The notes under the pieces: generated by a model
Told to the model about the DNA's origin: nothing
The model's input: only the letters and a program-made list of their open reading frames with translations
The model's database searches: none
Program-made: the position numbers and the translations under genes
Shown here: piece by piece, positions 1 through 7,774 of the stretch
Layout: each line of letters begins with the position of its first letter
Position numbering within the stretch: the first letter of the stretch is position 1
DNA from: an uncultured Clostridia bacterium
GTDB taxonomy: Bacteria; Bacillota; Clostridia; Oscillospirales; Acutalibacteraceae
Reading direction: 5' to 3'
DNA: 18,115 nt
Assembly (NCBI GenBank): GCA_945221685.1
Contig: CALYNN010000009.1
Location: 1-18,115, forward strand

Positions 1-1037
1 AGGTGCTTGAGCAGGCTGCGGCAGAAATGATGGATTATCAGGGCAGCGGTCAGTCTGTTATGGAGATGAGCCATCGTTCAAAGGTATTTGACAAAATCAT
101 TAAGGACGCAGAAGCGTTAATGCGCGAGCTTTATAATGTACCTGACAACTACAAGGTACTGTTTTTACAGGGCGGTGCTTCGGCGCAGTTTTCAGCTATT
201 CCGCTTAACTTTATGAACGGTTCGGGCAAGGCTGATTATATCATTACAGGTCAGTGGGCAAAGAAGGCTTTTCAGGAGGCACAGAAATACGGCGATGTTG
301 TTGCCGCCGCTTCCTCGGCAGATAAAACCTTCACCTATATTCCGAAAACAAAGCCGGAGGATTTCCGCGAGGACGCCGACTATGTTTATATTTGTATGAA
401 CAACACTATTTACGGAACCGTGTATAAGGAGCTTCCTCCCGTTGGCGACAAGGTGCTTATTGCCGATGTATCCTCCTGCGCTCTTTCCGAGCCCCTTGAC
501 ATCAGCAAATTCGGTATGGTTTATTTCGGAGCGCAAAAGAATGTTGCTCCCGCAGGTCTTGTTGTGGCAATTATCCGCGAGGACCTTTTGGGCAACGCAA
601 GAGATATTACACCGGTTATGATGAACTACAAGGTTCAGGCAGACGCCGATTCTCTTTACAACACTCCTCCCTGCTGGACAATTTATATCTGCAAGCTTGT
701 GCTTGAATGGATTAAAAACGACATTGGCGGACTTGAGGAAATGAAGAAGAGAAACGAGAAAAAGGCGGCTATTCTCTATAATTTCCTTGACAGCTCAAAA
801 ATGTTTAAGGGTACTGTCGTTCCCGAGGACCGTTCACTGATGAATGTTCCGTTTATTATCGGCGACGACGAGCTTGAAAAGAAATTTATTGCCGAGGCAA
901 CAGAGGCAGGCTTCGTAAACCTTAAGGGCCACAGAACAGTAGGCGGTATGCGCGCCTCTATCTACAACGCTATGCCGATTGAGGGTGTAGAAAAGCTTGT
1001 TGAATTTATGGCAGAATTCGAAAAGAAAAACGCATAA
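1..1037 (+). CDS. serC: Phosphoserine aminotransferase, 5' end cut off
   Basis: Converts 3-phosphohydroxypyruvate and glutamate to phosphoserine and 2-oxoglutarate, the second step of serine synthesis; a cytoplasmic PLP enzyme. About 344 codons are visible. The first visible triplet (GTG at 3) is most likely an internal Val: the protein opens directly in the VLEQAAAEMMDYQGSG region that follows the usual FNxGPAxLP start, so roughly a dozen N-terminal residues lie upstream of the window. Visible hallmarks, counted from position 3, are SVMEMSHRS (about 18-26), the phosphate-binding QGGAS (56-60), the ring-contacting Asp in IADVSS (D155), and the Schiff-base Lys in FGAQKN (K179). The C-terminal GGMRASIYNAMP is typical of SerC. 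It is followed after 35 bp by serA, so the two form a serine operon. Identification is firm; only the start is missing. Confidence 0.96.
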   Translation, partial: VLEQAAAEMMDYQGSGQSVMEMSHRSKVFDKIIKDAEALMRELYNVPDNYKVLFLQGGASAQFSAIPLNFMNGSGKADYIITGQWAKKAFQEAQKYGDVVAAASSADKTFTYIPKTKPEDFREDADYVYICMNNTIYGTVYKELPPVGDKVLIADVSSCALSEPLDISKFGMVYFGAQKNVAPAGLVVAIIREDLLGNARDITPVMMNYKVQADADSLYNTPPCWTIYICKLVLEWIKNDIGGLEEMKKRNEKKAAILYNFLDSSKMFKGTVVPEDRSLMNVPFIIGDDELEKKFIAEATEAGFVNLKGHRTVGGMRASIYNAMPIEGVEKLVEFMAEFEKKNA

Positions 1038-1059
1038 TTTCTCAAGACTAAACTATTTT

Positions 1060-1065
1060 AGGAGA
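1060..1065 (+). promoter_or_regulatory. Ribosome binding site of serA
   Basis: AGGAGA lies 7 bases before the ATG at 1073 and fixes the serA start. No promoter-like sequence is evident in the 35-bp serC-serA gap, so cotranscription is likely. Confidence 0.8.
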
Positions 1066-1072
1066 ACAGACA

Positions 1073-2233
1073 ATGTTTAATATAAAAACGCTTAACAAGA
1101 TTTCAAATGTTGGACTTTCAAAATTCGACGAAAGCAAATACACCTGCGCAAACGAAATTGAAAATCCCGACGCAATTATGGTTAGGTCGGCTTCTATGCA
1201 CGATATGGAAATGCCTAAATCCCTTCTTGCAATTGCAAGAGCAGGAGCAGGCGTAAACAATATTCCCGTTGCCGACTGCGCCGCACAGGGTATTGTTGTA
1301 TTCAACACCCCCGGCGCAAATGCAAACGCCGTTAAGGAGCTTGTAATCTGCGGACTTCTACTTTCAAGCCGTAAGGTTACAAGGGCTATCGACTGGTGCA
1401 AAACAATTAAAGACGAGGGCGACAATGTTGGCAAAGCGGTAGAAAAGGGCAAAAGCGCCTTTGCAGGTCCCGAAATCAAGGGCAAAACTCTTGCCGTTAT
1501 CGGCTTGGGCGCTATCGGCAGGCTTGTTGCCGAGGCGGCAGTTGACCTTGGAATGAAGGTTATCGGCTACGACCCGTTTCTTCCGGAGGACGCCGTGCTG
1601 AAGGCAGGAATTACTCTCAACAACAACCTTGACGAAATATTCCCCGTTGCCGATTATGTTACTCTGCATGTTCCGCTTACTCCCGAAACAAAGGGACTTA
1701 TCAACAGCGAGACTATTGATACAATGAAGGACACCGTAAGAATAATGAACTTTGCAAGAGGCGACCTTGCTGTTTCGGCAGATATTATCGACGCTCTTGA
1801 AAACGGAAAAATGGCGGCTTATGTAACCGATTTTCCGTCGGCAGATATTATCGGTGTTGACGGCGTTATCGCTATTCCCCACCTTGGCGCATCTACTCCC
1901 GAAAGCGAGGAAAACTGCGCTTCAATGGGCGCCCTTGAGCTTATTGACTTTCTTGAAAACGGCAATATTAAAAACTCCGTAAATATGCCGACAGTATCAA
2001 TGGCAAAAACAGGCGTTGCAAGAATTACCGTAATTCACAAAAATCAGCCTAATATGATTGCCACCATTACCGACACCATCAGCAGAGACGGTATTAACAT
2101 CGCCTCCTTTGAGGATAAAAACCGCGGCGAATGGGCTTATTCAATTATTGATACAGATACAGAGGCTTCTGCAAAGGTAATTGAAGATATTAACTCTATT
2201 GACGGAGTTATAAGGGTAAGAGTAATAAAATAA
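1073..2233 (+). CDS. serA: D-3-phosphoglycerate dehydrogenase, short ACT-domain type
   Basis: NAD-dependent oxidation of 3-phosphoglycerate to 3-phosphohydroxypyruvate, the first step of serine synthesis. The protein has 386 residues. It has a split substrate domain (about 1-95 and 285-310), a Rossmann NAD domain with GLGAIG at 144-149, and a C-terminal ACT domain at about 317-386 (ITVIHKNQPNMIATI onward). It lacks the extra ASB domain of long SerA forms. The catalytic Arg is in NFARGD (R229) and the catalytic His in IPHLGAST (H270). The Glu normally found in a DVFxxEP motif is not visible: the matching stretch reads VTDFPSADI (251-259). This resembles a known subgroup of PGDH-like proteins in anaerobes. 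The ACT domain suggests serine or another small-molecule control, but that is family knowledge only. Pairing with serC strongly supports the role; a related 2-hydroxyacid dehydrogenase is the alternative. Confidence 0.9.
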   Translation: MFNIKTLNKISNVGLSKFDESKYTCANEIENPDAIMVRSASMHDMEMPKSLLAIARAGAGVNNIPVADCAAQGIVVFNTPGANANAVKELVICGLLLSSRKVTRAIDWCKTIKDEGDNVGKAVEKGKSAFAGPEIKGKTLAVIGLGAIGRLVAEAAVDLGMKVIGYDPFLPEDAVLKAGITLNNNLDEIFPVADYVTLHVPLTPETKGLINSETIDTMKDTVRIMNFARGDLAVSADIIDALENGKMAAYVTDFPSADIIGVDGVIAIPHLGASTPESEENCASMGALELIDFLENGNIKNSVNMPTVSMAKTGVARITVIHKNQPNMIATITDTISRDGINIASFEDKNRGEWAYSIIDTDTEASAKVIEDINSIDGVIRVRVIK

Positions 2234-2244
2234 GAATAACTAAC

Positions 2245-2287
2245 AAACACCCGTGGCGCAAAATGTGCCACGGGTGTTTTCTTTTTA
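2245..2287 (+). terminator. Intrinsic terminator after serA, possibly bidirectional
   Basis: A 13-bp perfect stem pairs 2245-2257 with 2267-2279 and extends by two more pairs (one G-T) to a five-base AAAAT loop; a T-rich run follows to 2286. On the minus strand the same hairpin is followed by a looser T-rich tail, so it may also stop the minus-strand operon that ends at 2334. Confidence 0.9.
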
Positions 2288-2333
2288 AGCATATATTCTG
2301 CAAATACAGCGCAGATTAGAGGCCGGGTTAATT

Positions 2334-2672
2334 TCAGAAATTAAAATTATTGTATCCCCAATGCTCAATTTCACTGTATTTAACATATGTTCTTGATGGC
2401 GGAACATTAAGGAGATTTTGGCTTATATCGCAAATGCGCTTTGTTAAGTCATCATAGGCGCTATCGCTTGCAGAGCCGAAAATCGCCACCTCAAACATTG
2501 CGCAGGGCTCACTGCTGCCCTTAAAATACATATCCCTTTCGCCCTGAATTTCAACCATAAGCCAAGCTTCACTTTTACCGGGTATGGCAGTTATAGCCTC
2601 GCCGAGAGAAGCCTTAAGCTTTTCGCAAACAGAGTCGGTGCTTTGATTTGTTTTAACATTAATAAACGGCAT
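2334..2672 (-). CDS. MIF-like tautomerase superfamily protein
   Basis: A 112-residue protein of the macrophage migration inhibitory factor branch of the tautomerase superfamily. It starts MPFINVKTNQS, so removal of Met would expose the catalytic Pro. K33 (Lys32 in MIF numbering) is present in IPGKSE, GSSEPCA (about 53-59) matches the MIF core motif, and RTYVKYSEI...WGYNNFNF resembles the MIF C-terminus. The second Cys of MIF's CxxC is Phe (CAMF), so the oxidoreductase motif is absent, and the residue matching MIF Asn97 appears to be Lys. Known members tautomerise phenylpyruvate or dopachrome in vitro; the physiological substrate here is unknown. An AGGAG-type ribosome site precedes the ATG. 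It is the last gene of the minus-strand run, 24 bp after the symporter gene. Family assignment is strong; function is open. Confidence 0.88.
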   Translation of the reverse strand: MPFINVKTNQSTDSVCEKLKASLGEAITAIPGKSEAWLMVEIQGERDMYFKGSSEPCAMFEVAIFGSASDSAYDDLTKRICDISQNLLNVPPSRTYVKYSEIEHWGYNNFNF

Positions 2673-2696
2673 AAAAATATCTCCTATACAAAAATA

Positions 2697-4181
2697 TTAC
2701 TCTATTACTATACCCTTTTTCTTTCTTGACTCCTCAAGCTCTTTTTGCATTTTCTTTTTATTCTCTCCGCTTATTTTATAGAAGAACATAGGCAGAGCGC
2801 AAAGCAACAGGCTTACGCCAGGTACGATTGAAACAAGAGAGAACATTGCAAAGCGTTGATTTAACGCTAAATCCGTTGCGGCAATAATCACCTCGGAGCT
2901 GAGCATTTTTTCCGGCTCAAGTCCGATAAACATATACATAATTACTATGCCGGAGGTTGCAAGAGCGTTGCCCAGCTTGTTAACAAATCCCTGACAGGCA
3001 GAGCCCAGGGCGTTATCCCTAAAGCCTGTTTTCAGCTCCATATAGTCAAGGCAGTCGCCTATCATAGCATAGGTTATAACATTGAGCACGCCTAACGGAA
3101 TACAGGAAATAAGAATAAACGGTATGCAGATATACAAATTCATTGTAAACCAACCGATAAGGGTGGTAAATATGCTTGCGGCAAAGCCTGCAAAGCAGGT
3201 AACGATAACAATTTTTTTGTAGTCAAACCTTTTCATAAGCACGGGCATAAACAGCATTGCGCCAAACATACCCACTATTGCGCATACCTGAAAGATTGTT
3301 TTAACGCTTGAAACGCTTGCCTCAATAGCGGCAACGCGCTGAGCGTCGGTCATACCCTCAAGAGGCTCACCGATATAAAAGGCATAGCGCGCAACATGAA
3401 CTGCCGCCGCCTGTACCATATATCTGCCGCTTGAAAGAATACCCATAAGAATTACAAGCATAAGCGGCTTGCACTTAAATATACGCGAAAGTCTTGACGG
3501 CTCCCCCTTAACAGGCTTAACATCGGGAATAACAACCCTTTCCTTAACATAGAAATAGGAACGGCTGTAAAAAATTATTCCGATAACAACGGTAAATATC
3601 GCCATAACAAGATACTTTGTTTTGTTGTACTGAAGTCCGTCGGAGGCGCCTAATATTTTAGGAAGCACAAGTCCGATTACAAGAAACAGAACCTCCGGCA
3701 CGGCAGAGCCAACGCCGTTGAGAGTTCTGCCGAAGGAAAAGGCAGAGCTTCGCTCCTCGGCATTGGGAGTCATTACATTGGGCAGGCTCCAAAACGGAAC
3801 ATCTGCCATTGTGTAAATCATACCCCAGGCAACATAAACTATTGCCGAATACACCATAAGGGGACCTTTTTCAAGGTTGGGGCTTAAGTACATAAGCACC
3901 GTAAGCACGCCGATAGGCACCGAAGCATAAATTATGTAGGGCTTCATTTTTCCGCGCTTTGTTGTTCGTCTGTCAACAATCATACCCATAAGCGGATCGT
4001 TGATAGCGTCCCACACTCTTGCCAAAAGCATAAGCAAAAGCACAAACATAGGTGCAAGCTGAAGCACATTAAGGTAATAGTCGCTTATGTAGCTTGACAT
4101 CATTGCGTAAATCATACCCTGACCCATTGCGCCAAGGCTGAATGCCCACCGTTCTTTTTTAGGAATATACTTATTTTCCAT
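2697..4181 (-). CDS. GPH-family sugar/cation symporter (MFS, MelB-like)
   Basis: A 494-residue integral membrane protein of the glycoside-pentoside-hexuronide:cation symporter family. The N-terminal region carries the family pattern RVWDAINDPLMGMIVDRR. D58 and D62 have the four-residue spacing of the two cation-site Asp residues of MelB, and D70 precedes a basic loop (RRTTKRGKMK). About a dozen hydrophobic segments are spread over the chain, and the basic C-terminus (KKKMQKELEESRKKKG) should be cytoplasmic. Relatives import melibiose, lactose, xylosides or glucuronides with Na+ or H+. The GH36-like glycosidase two genes upstream suggests an alpha-galactoside or related glycoside, but the sequence alone does not set the substrate. 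A GAGGGG ribosome site precedes the ATG, 36 bp after lepB. Confidence 0.9.
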   Translation of the reverse strand: MENKYIPKKERWAFSLGAMGQGMIYAMMSSYISDYYLNVLQLAPMFVLLLMLLARVWDAINDPLMGMIVDRRTTKRGKMKPYIIYASVPIGVLTVLMYLSPNLEKGPLMVYSAIVYVAWGMIYTMADVPFWSLPNVMTPNAEERSSAFSFGRTLNGVGSAVPEVLFLVIGLVLPKILGASDGLQYNKTKYLVMAIFTVVIGIIFYSRSYFYVKERVVIPDVKPVKGEPSRLSRIFKCKPLMLVILMGILSSGRYMVQAAAVHVARYAFYIGEPLEGMTDAQRVAAIEASVSSVKTIFQVCAIVGMFGAMLFMPVLMKRFDYKKIVIVTCFAGFAASIFTTLIGWFTMNLYICIPFILISCIPLGVLNVITYAMIGDCLDYMELKTGFRDNALGSACQGFVNKLGNALATSGIVIMYMFIGLEPEKMLSSEVIIAATDLALNQRFAMFSLVSIVPGVSLLLCALPMFFYKISGENKKKMQKELEESRKKKGIVIE

Positions 4182-4217
4182 ATTCTTCCCCTCTTAACTA
4201 ATAATATATTATGTCGG

Positions 4218-4988
4218 TTATTCTATTGAGCTTATGCCGGGATAATATTTGAATTTAACCTTGCCGAGAATTTTATCCTTTTCAACAAATTTATTTGTCC
4301 AAAAGCGTGAATCGTGGCTGTCGTTTCTGTTGTCACCCATCATAAAGTAACAGCCCTCGGGCACAACAAACGGTCCGTAGTCGCCTGTGGGAATACAGTT
4401 TGTTACAAACTCATCATCAAGCTGAATTGTTTCGCCGTCGGCTTTTGTAACATATACTACGCCCTCAACAATCTCAACGGTTTCGCCGGGCAGACCGACA
4501 ATTCGCTTTACGAAATAAGTAGGCTTATCCTTGGGGCAGCTTGGGTCAATCTGCCAGTCGGGATACTCAAATATAACAATATCGTATCTTTCGGGGTCCT
4601 CATTTATATATGCAAGACGGCTTGCAATAATTCTGTCGCCCTTTTGAATAGTGTTAAGCATTGAGCCGGTTGGCACAATAGCATTTGCAAAAACAAAGGT
4701 TTTAAGCAAAATCGCAACAATAACCGCAATAACAATAGGTGCCAAAAACTCTATTGCTTCCCTTGCCTTGCTTTTTTTCGGCTCGCCCTCCTGCTCACTT
4801 TCTTCAAAGCTTTCCTCAGGCTTTGATTTAACAGGGGCTTGGCTTTCCATTTGCTCAATTTCCTTTGTGGGATTTGCACCCTCCTCTGTTTTTATCTCGG
4901 TGTCAAACATTTTTGCACCGCAGCTTGCACATTCAATCCAGTCGTCTGTTTTAATAAGTGCGTCGCTTCCGCATTTCTTACATTTCAT
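4218..4988 (-). CDS. lepB: Signal peptidase I with N-terminal zinc ribbon
   Basis: Removes signal peptides from secreted proteins at the outer face of the membrane (family S26). In order, the 256 residues show a zinc ribbon with two CxxC knuckles (C3/C6 and C20/C23), an acidic low-complexity linker (about 31-72), one membrane segment (about 79-100), and the catalytic domain. The Ser is in IVPTGSM (S109), the general-base Lys in YFVKRIVGLPGE (K161), and MGDNRNDSHDSR (217-228) is the conserved S26 box. With one membrane helix, the zinc ribbon should face the cytoplasm. The extension is not part of classical LepB/SipS. The ATG lies 2 bp after the stop of the glycosidase gene (TAGCTATG) with only a weak AAGAAG site, implying translational coupling. 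The symbol is by family; the organism may have other signal peptidases. Confidence 0.93.
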   Translation of the reverse strand: MKCKKCGSDALIKTDDWIECASCGAKMFDTEIKTEEGANPTKEIEQMESQAPVKSKPEESFEESEQEGEPKKSKAREAIEFLAPIVIAVIVAILLKTFVFANAIVPTGSMLNTIQKGDRIIASRLAYINEDPERYDIVIFEYPDWQIDPSCPKDKPTYFVKRIVGLPGETVEIVEGVVYVTKADGETIQLDDEFVTNCIPTGDYGPFVVPEGCYFMMGDNRNDSHDSRFWTNKFVEKDKILGKVKFKYYPGISSIE

Positions 4989-4990
4989 AG

Positions 4991-7330
4991 CTATTTCTTC
5001 TTTCTCTTTTTACCCGCTTTAGTTAAAATTTCCTTAAGGGTTATTATTTCATCATAGGGCGTTGCCTTTTCAAACGCCGTAAAGCCCTCCGAAGCATTTT
5101 CAAAGGAGGTTGATACCCTGCGCTTTGCCTCGCCGCTGTACGCCGAGCAATCAAGGTGCCTGTCGATATAAAGCTTTAAGAGCATATTCTTTTCACGAAC
5201 AATGGTAATTTTATGCTCGCCGCCGTTTATCAGCGTTTCAGACTTAAGCCGGCATCCGCCGCAGTCTACCTCAACCCTGCCGTTTTTAACTGCTACGGTT
5301 ATATCCTCATTTTCCGCAACAGTAATATTTTCATCGCCCTTGTACTCAAAGGCAATAGTTAAGCTGTCGGTGGCCTCGGGGTAAAATCTTCTGTCCTCCC
5401 TGCCGAACTGAACAACCTTTATTTCGAAGGGACGAAGTGCCAAGTCAATTTTGTCACCATAGGAATAGCTGTCGTAATTTTCCTTTGCCTCGTTGAAAAC
5501 ATTATATCTCTTAACGTCCTTTAAATCCTCAGGGCAGCCCATAAGCTTATTAAGAGTAAGAGTAATGGGCACTCTTTCGTCGGTGGGATTTCGCAGGGCA
5601 ATAATACCGTCGCCCTTTTCGTTCCAGGCGAAATAGCCGTAAATATTATTCTCCTCGGGATTTCCGCCGATAAATCTTGAATTTCGAAGAATGTCGTAAT
5701 TTTCCTTTTGCCAGTTAATAACATTTGACAAAATTCGCCATTTTGACTTATTCATCATCGTATAGCTGAGATGAAGCTCGTTAAGCGCCTGACCGCGACA
5801 GGCGTTAAAATAAAGGTATTTTTCAAATTCCTCGTCGGTATAATCCACCTTTGCACAGGTGCCGTAAATAGGCTCGTGGTTATACACATAACGCTGTGGA
5901 ATTTGGCATGCTCTTGTGCACAGCAGATTGTAGTACCTTGCGTCGCGGTAGGTAATTTCAGCGTCCACCTGCGACTGATTATCCTGATTTTTTGCAAAGC
6001 CTATATCGTTACTGTTTTGAAGCCAAATACTGTTTACATACTGAAGCCACCAGGGCGACGGATTAACATAGCAGGTCATATTAATCCACAGGGATTTACC
6101 CTGTGCCTTTCTCTGCTGACGCATACTTTTAAAAATATCTATCCAGCCCTCCCACATTTCAGTGAAATAGTACATATCATTTTCTCCGCCTGAAATATGG
6201 TTGTGCTTTGTGCTTGTGCAGGGCTTAAGGCAGAAGCCGTCAAGCTTCCAATAGCTTATATCAAATTCCTTTGTTGTTTTAAGCAGGAATTCCTTAACAT
6301 TTTTTTGATAGGTTTTGTCTGCAACGCAAATATCGTGAGCCTGTGCGTTAAAGGCACCCTTGCCGCTTTTTTCCATTCGCTTTGCAAATTTTGCCTGATA
6401 ATTGTATCCGCCTCTGGGTCCGAGCCAAAGTCCGAAGGAGGAGCCAAGCTGAGCGGTCATTTGGGTAATATCGCTTAAACGGTTTGGGAATTTTTTGTTA
6501 AAGCTCCAAAAATCGCTCTTGTAGTTGTTCCAGCCGTCGTCAACGGTAAAGGCGTCAAGAGGAGGAACGCCGTACTTTGAAAGCTGCTTTTCCACCTCAA
6601 AAAATGAACGCTCGATATTATCCGCGTCTATGTTAAGCATATGGTCGTACCAGCTGTTGTACTGCAATCTAAAGCCGCCGGGTGCGGCGATTGCGTCGAT
6701 GTAGTCAAAAAACGCCCGCTGAACATCAACAAGATTTGCGCTTTTTGCGCCGCCTACAACGGTAACGGGGCAATCGTACCTGCCATCAATATGCCTGCCG
6801 AGAAAATATTTTACCTGACCTATACCGTAAACAATATTGTTTTCCGTGGCAGGAAATTCGCAGCCGAAGAAAAGGCTGTCGATATAAAACGGCTGACCCA
6901 AAGAGGAATGATAGCCGCTTAATTCAGGACCCGTTGCGTCGGTAGGAACGCTGAAATGCGCCTTTGAATTGATTATACCGATATGCTCAAGCATAATATA
7001 ATCTATAACCTTTGTGTCGCTTTGAACAAAGGAAATCTGCTTTTTTAATGTATTGCCGTCCTCGCCAGTCCAAAAGGACATTGTAACGGTAACGCCCTCA
7101 CACTCGTTAAAGGTAAAGGAAAGTCTGCCGTTTTCCTGCTTTTCCTCGGCAACGGTAAGTCCCTTTGACGAAAACTCACTGCCATCTGTAAAATGAAACA
7201 AAAACTCTACGCTGTTTCCGTCGGGAATAAAATCTAATTTTGAAAGGGTATTTCTTATCTGCGAGGCGTAAAGCGTTCCCTCGTAAACCTTAAACTCCCT
7301 TTGCAGAATTTTGCTTTCAAGTCTAAACAT
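4991..7330 (-). CDS. GH36-like glycoside hydrolase (alpha-galactosidase clan)
   Basis: A 779-residue retaining glycosidase related to GH36, clan GH-D. An N-terminal beta-rich region (about 1-215) precedes a TIM barrel (about 220-560) and a C-terminal beta domain. Barrel hallmarks are NSWYDH (225-230), TVDDGW (262-267), GLWLGPRGGY, YWKLDG with D364 as likely nucleophile, and LQNSND with D442 as likely acid/base. No signal peptide is visible at the start (MFRLESKILQREFKVY), so it is probably cytoplasmic and acts on an imported glycoside. The WKLDG form, rather than KWDMN, suggests a subgroup distant from classical raffinose-type enzymes; alpha-galactoside or alpha-N-acetylgalactosaminide are both possible. 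The C-terminus is basic (AGKKRKKK). A strong GGAGG lies 7 bases before the ATG. Neighbours are a TSCPD protein upstream and lepB downstream, with the symporter after that. Family good, specificity uncertain. Confidence 0.8.
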   Translation of the reverse strand: MFRLESKILQREFKVYEGTLYASQIRNTLSKLDFIPDGNSVEFLFHFTDGSEFSSKGLTVAEEKQENGRLSFTFNECEGVTVTMSFWTGEDGNTLKKQISFVQSDTKVIDYIMLEHIGIINSKAHFSVPTDATGPELSGYHSSLGQPFYIDSLFFGCEFPATENNIVYGIGQVKYFLGRHIDGRYDCPVTVVGGAKSANLVDVQRAFFDYIDAIAAPGGFRLQYNSWYDHMLNIDADNIERSFFEVEKQLSKYGVPPLDAFTVDDGWNNYKSDFWSFNKKFPNRLSDITQMTAQLGSSFGLWLGPRGGYNYQAKFAKRMEKSGKGAFNAQAHDICVADKTYQKNVKEFLLKTTKEFDISYWKLDGFCLKPCTSTKHNHISGGENDMYYFTEMWEGWIDIFKSMRQQRKAQGKSLWINMTCYVNPSPWWLQYVNSIWLQNSNDIGFAKNQDNQSQVDAEITYRDARYYNLLCTRACQIPQRYVYNHEPIYGTCAKVDYTDEEFEKYLYFNACRGQALNELHLSYTMMNKSKWRILSNVINWQKENYDILRNSRFIGGNPEENNIYGYFAWNEKGDGIIALRNPTDERVPITLTLNKLMGCPEDLKDVKRYNVFNEAKENYDSYSYGDKIDLALRPFEIKVVQFGREDRRFYPEATDSLTIAFEYKGDENITVAENEDITVAVKNGRVEVDCGGCRLKSETLINGGEHKITIVREKNMLLKLYIDRHLDCSAYSGEAKRRVSTSFENASEGFTAFEKATPYDEIITLKEILTKAGKKRKKK

Positions 7331-7345
7331 AGATTAACCTCCGTG

Positions 7346-7600
7346 TTAGAATTCTTCTTTAATCTGCTCCAATGCCCGTGCAAGCTGGTCGGGACAGGAG
7401 GTGCCCTTAAAATTACAGTTAATGCCCTTTAGCGAAGCAATTACCTCGTCCATAGACTTGCCCTTGCAAAGTGCGGCTATTCCCTTAAGGTTGCCGTTGC
7501 AGCCGCCTGTAAATTTAATATCGTTAATAGTTTCATCGTCATTTATATCTATGGTAATTTGCCTTGTGCAAACTCCGGTAGGTATATAAGTATATTGCAT
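7346..7600 (-). CDS. TSCPD-domain small protein (TIGR03905-type)
   Basis: An 84-residue cysteine-rich protein ending in the diagnostic TSCPDQLA box (67-74). Cysteines are at 11, 34, 45, 62 and 69, consistent with metal or redox chemistry. The TSCPD domain also occurs at the C-terminus of some B12-dependent ribonucleotide reductases, and stand-alone versions are common in Clostridia with no established function. I assign none. It is the first gene of the minus-strand run: its promoter is at 7648-7676, a GGAGG site precedes the ATG, and the glycosidase gene begins 15 bp after its stop codon. A second GGAGG lies in that gap. Confidence 0.87.
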   Translation of the reverse strand: MQYTYIPTGVCTRQITIDINDDETINDIKFTGGCNGNLKGIAALCKGKSMDEVIASLKGINCNFKGTSCPDQLARALEQIKEEF

Positions 7601-7647
7601 AGTAACCTCCGCTGATTTTCGTTATTTTAGATAATAATCTATTTTTT

Positions 7648-7676
7648 ATTATACATATATTCTTGCCGTATTGCAA
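7648..7676 (-). promoter_or_regulatory. Sigma-A-type promoter of the TSCPD-glycosidase-lepB operon
   Basis: On the minus strand, TTGCAA (7671-7676) and TATAAT (7648-7653) are separated by exactly 17 bases. This gives a 4/6 match at -35 and a perfect -10. It lies about 48 bases before the ATG at 7600, leaving a short leader with a GGAGG site. Confidence 0.75.
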
Positions 7677-7722
7677 CTCAATAATTTAAAACAAAAAAAT
7701 ATTTCTTTTTCTCTTTAGTGTG

Positions 7723-7751
7723 TTGAATTATTAAATGCAATATGATAAGAT
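7723..7751 (+). promoter_or_regulatory. Candidate promoter of iolGDE
   Basis: TTGAAT (7723-7728) and TAAGAT (7746-7751) have 17-bp spacing but only 4/6 matches each. TATGAT at 7741 is a better -10 with no good partner at -35. The region is AT-rich, so the exact boxes are uncertain, though a divergent promoter must lie in this gap. Confidence 0.35.
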
Positions 7752-7774
7752 AAAGGGCGACGGATAGGGCGTTG

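Noticed and set aside
1048..1882. Open frames on the minus strand opposite serA
   Set aside because: Antisense to serA, low-complexity Ser/Leu or Asn/Cys composition, and no ribosome site.
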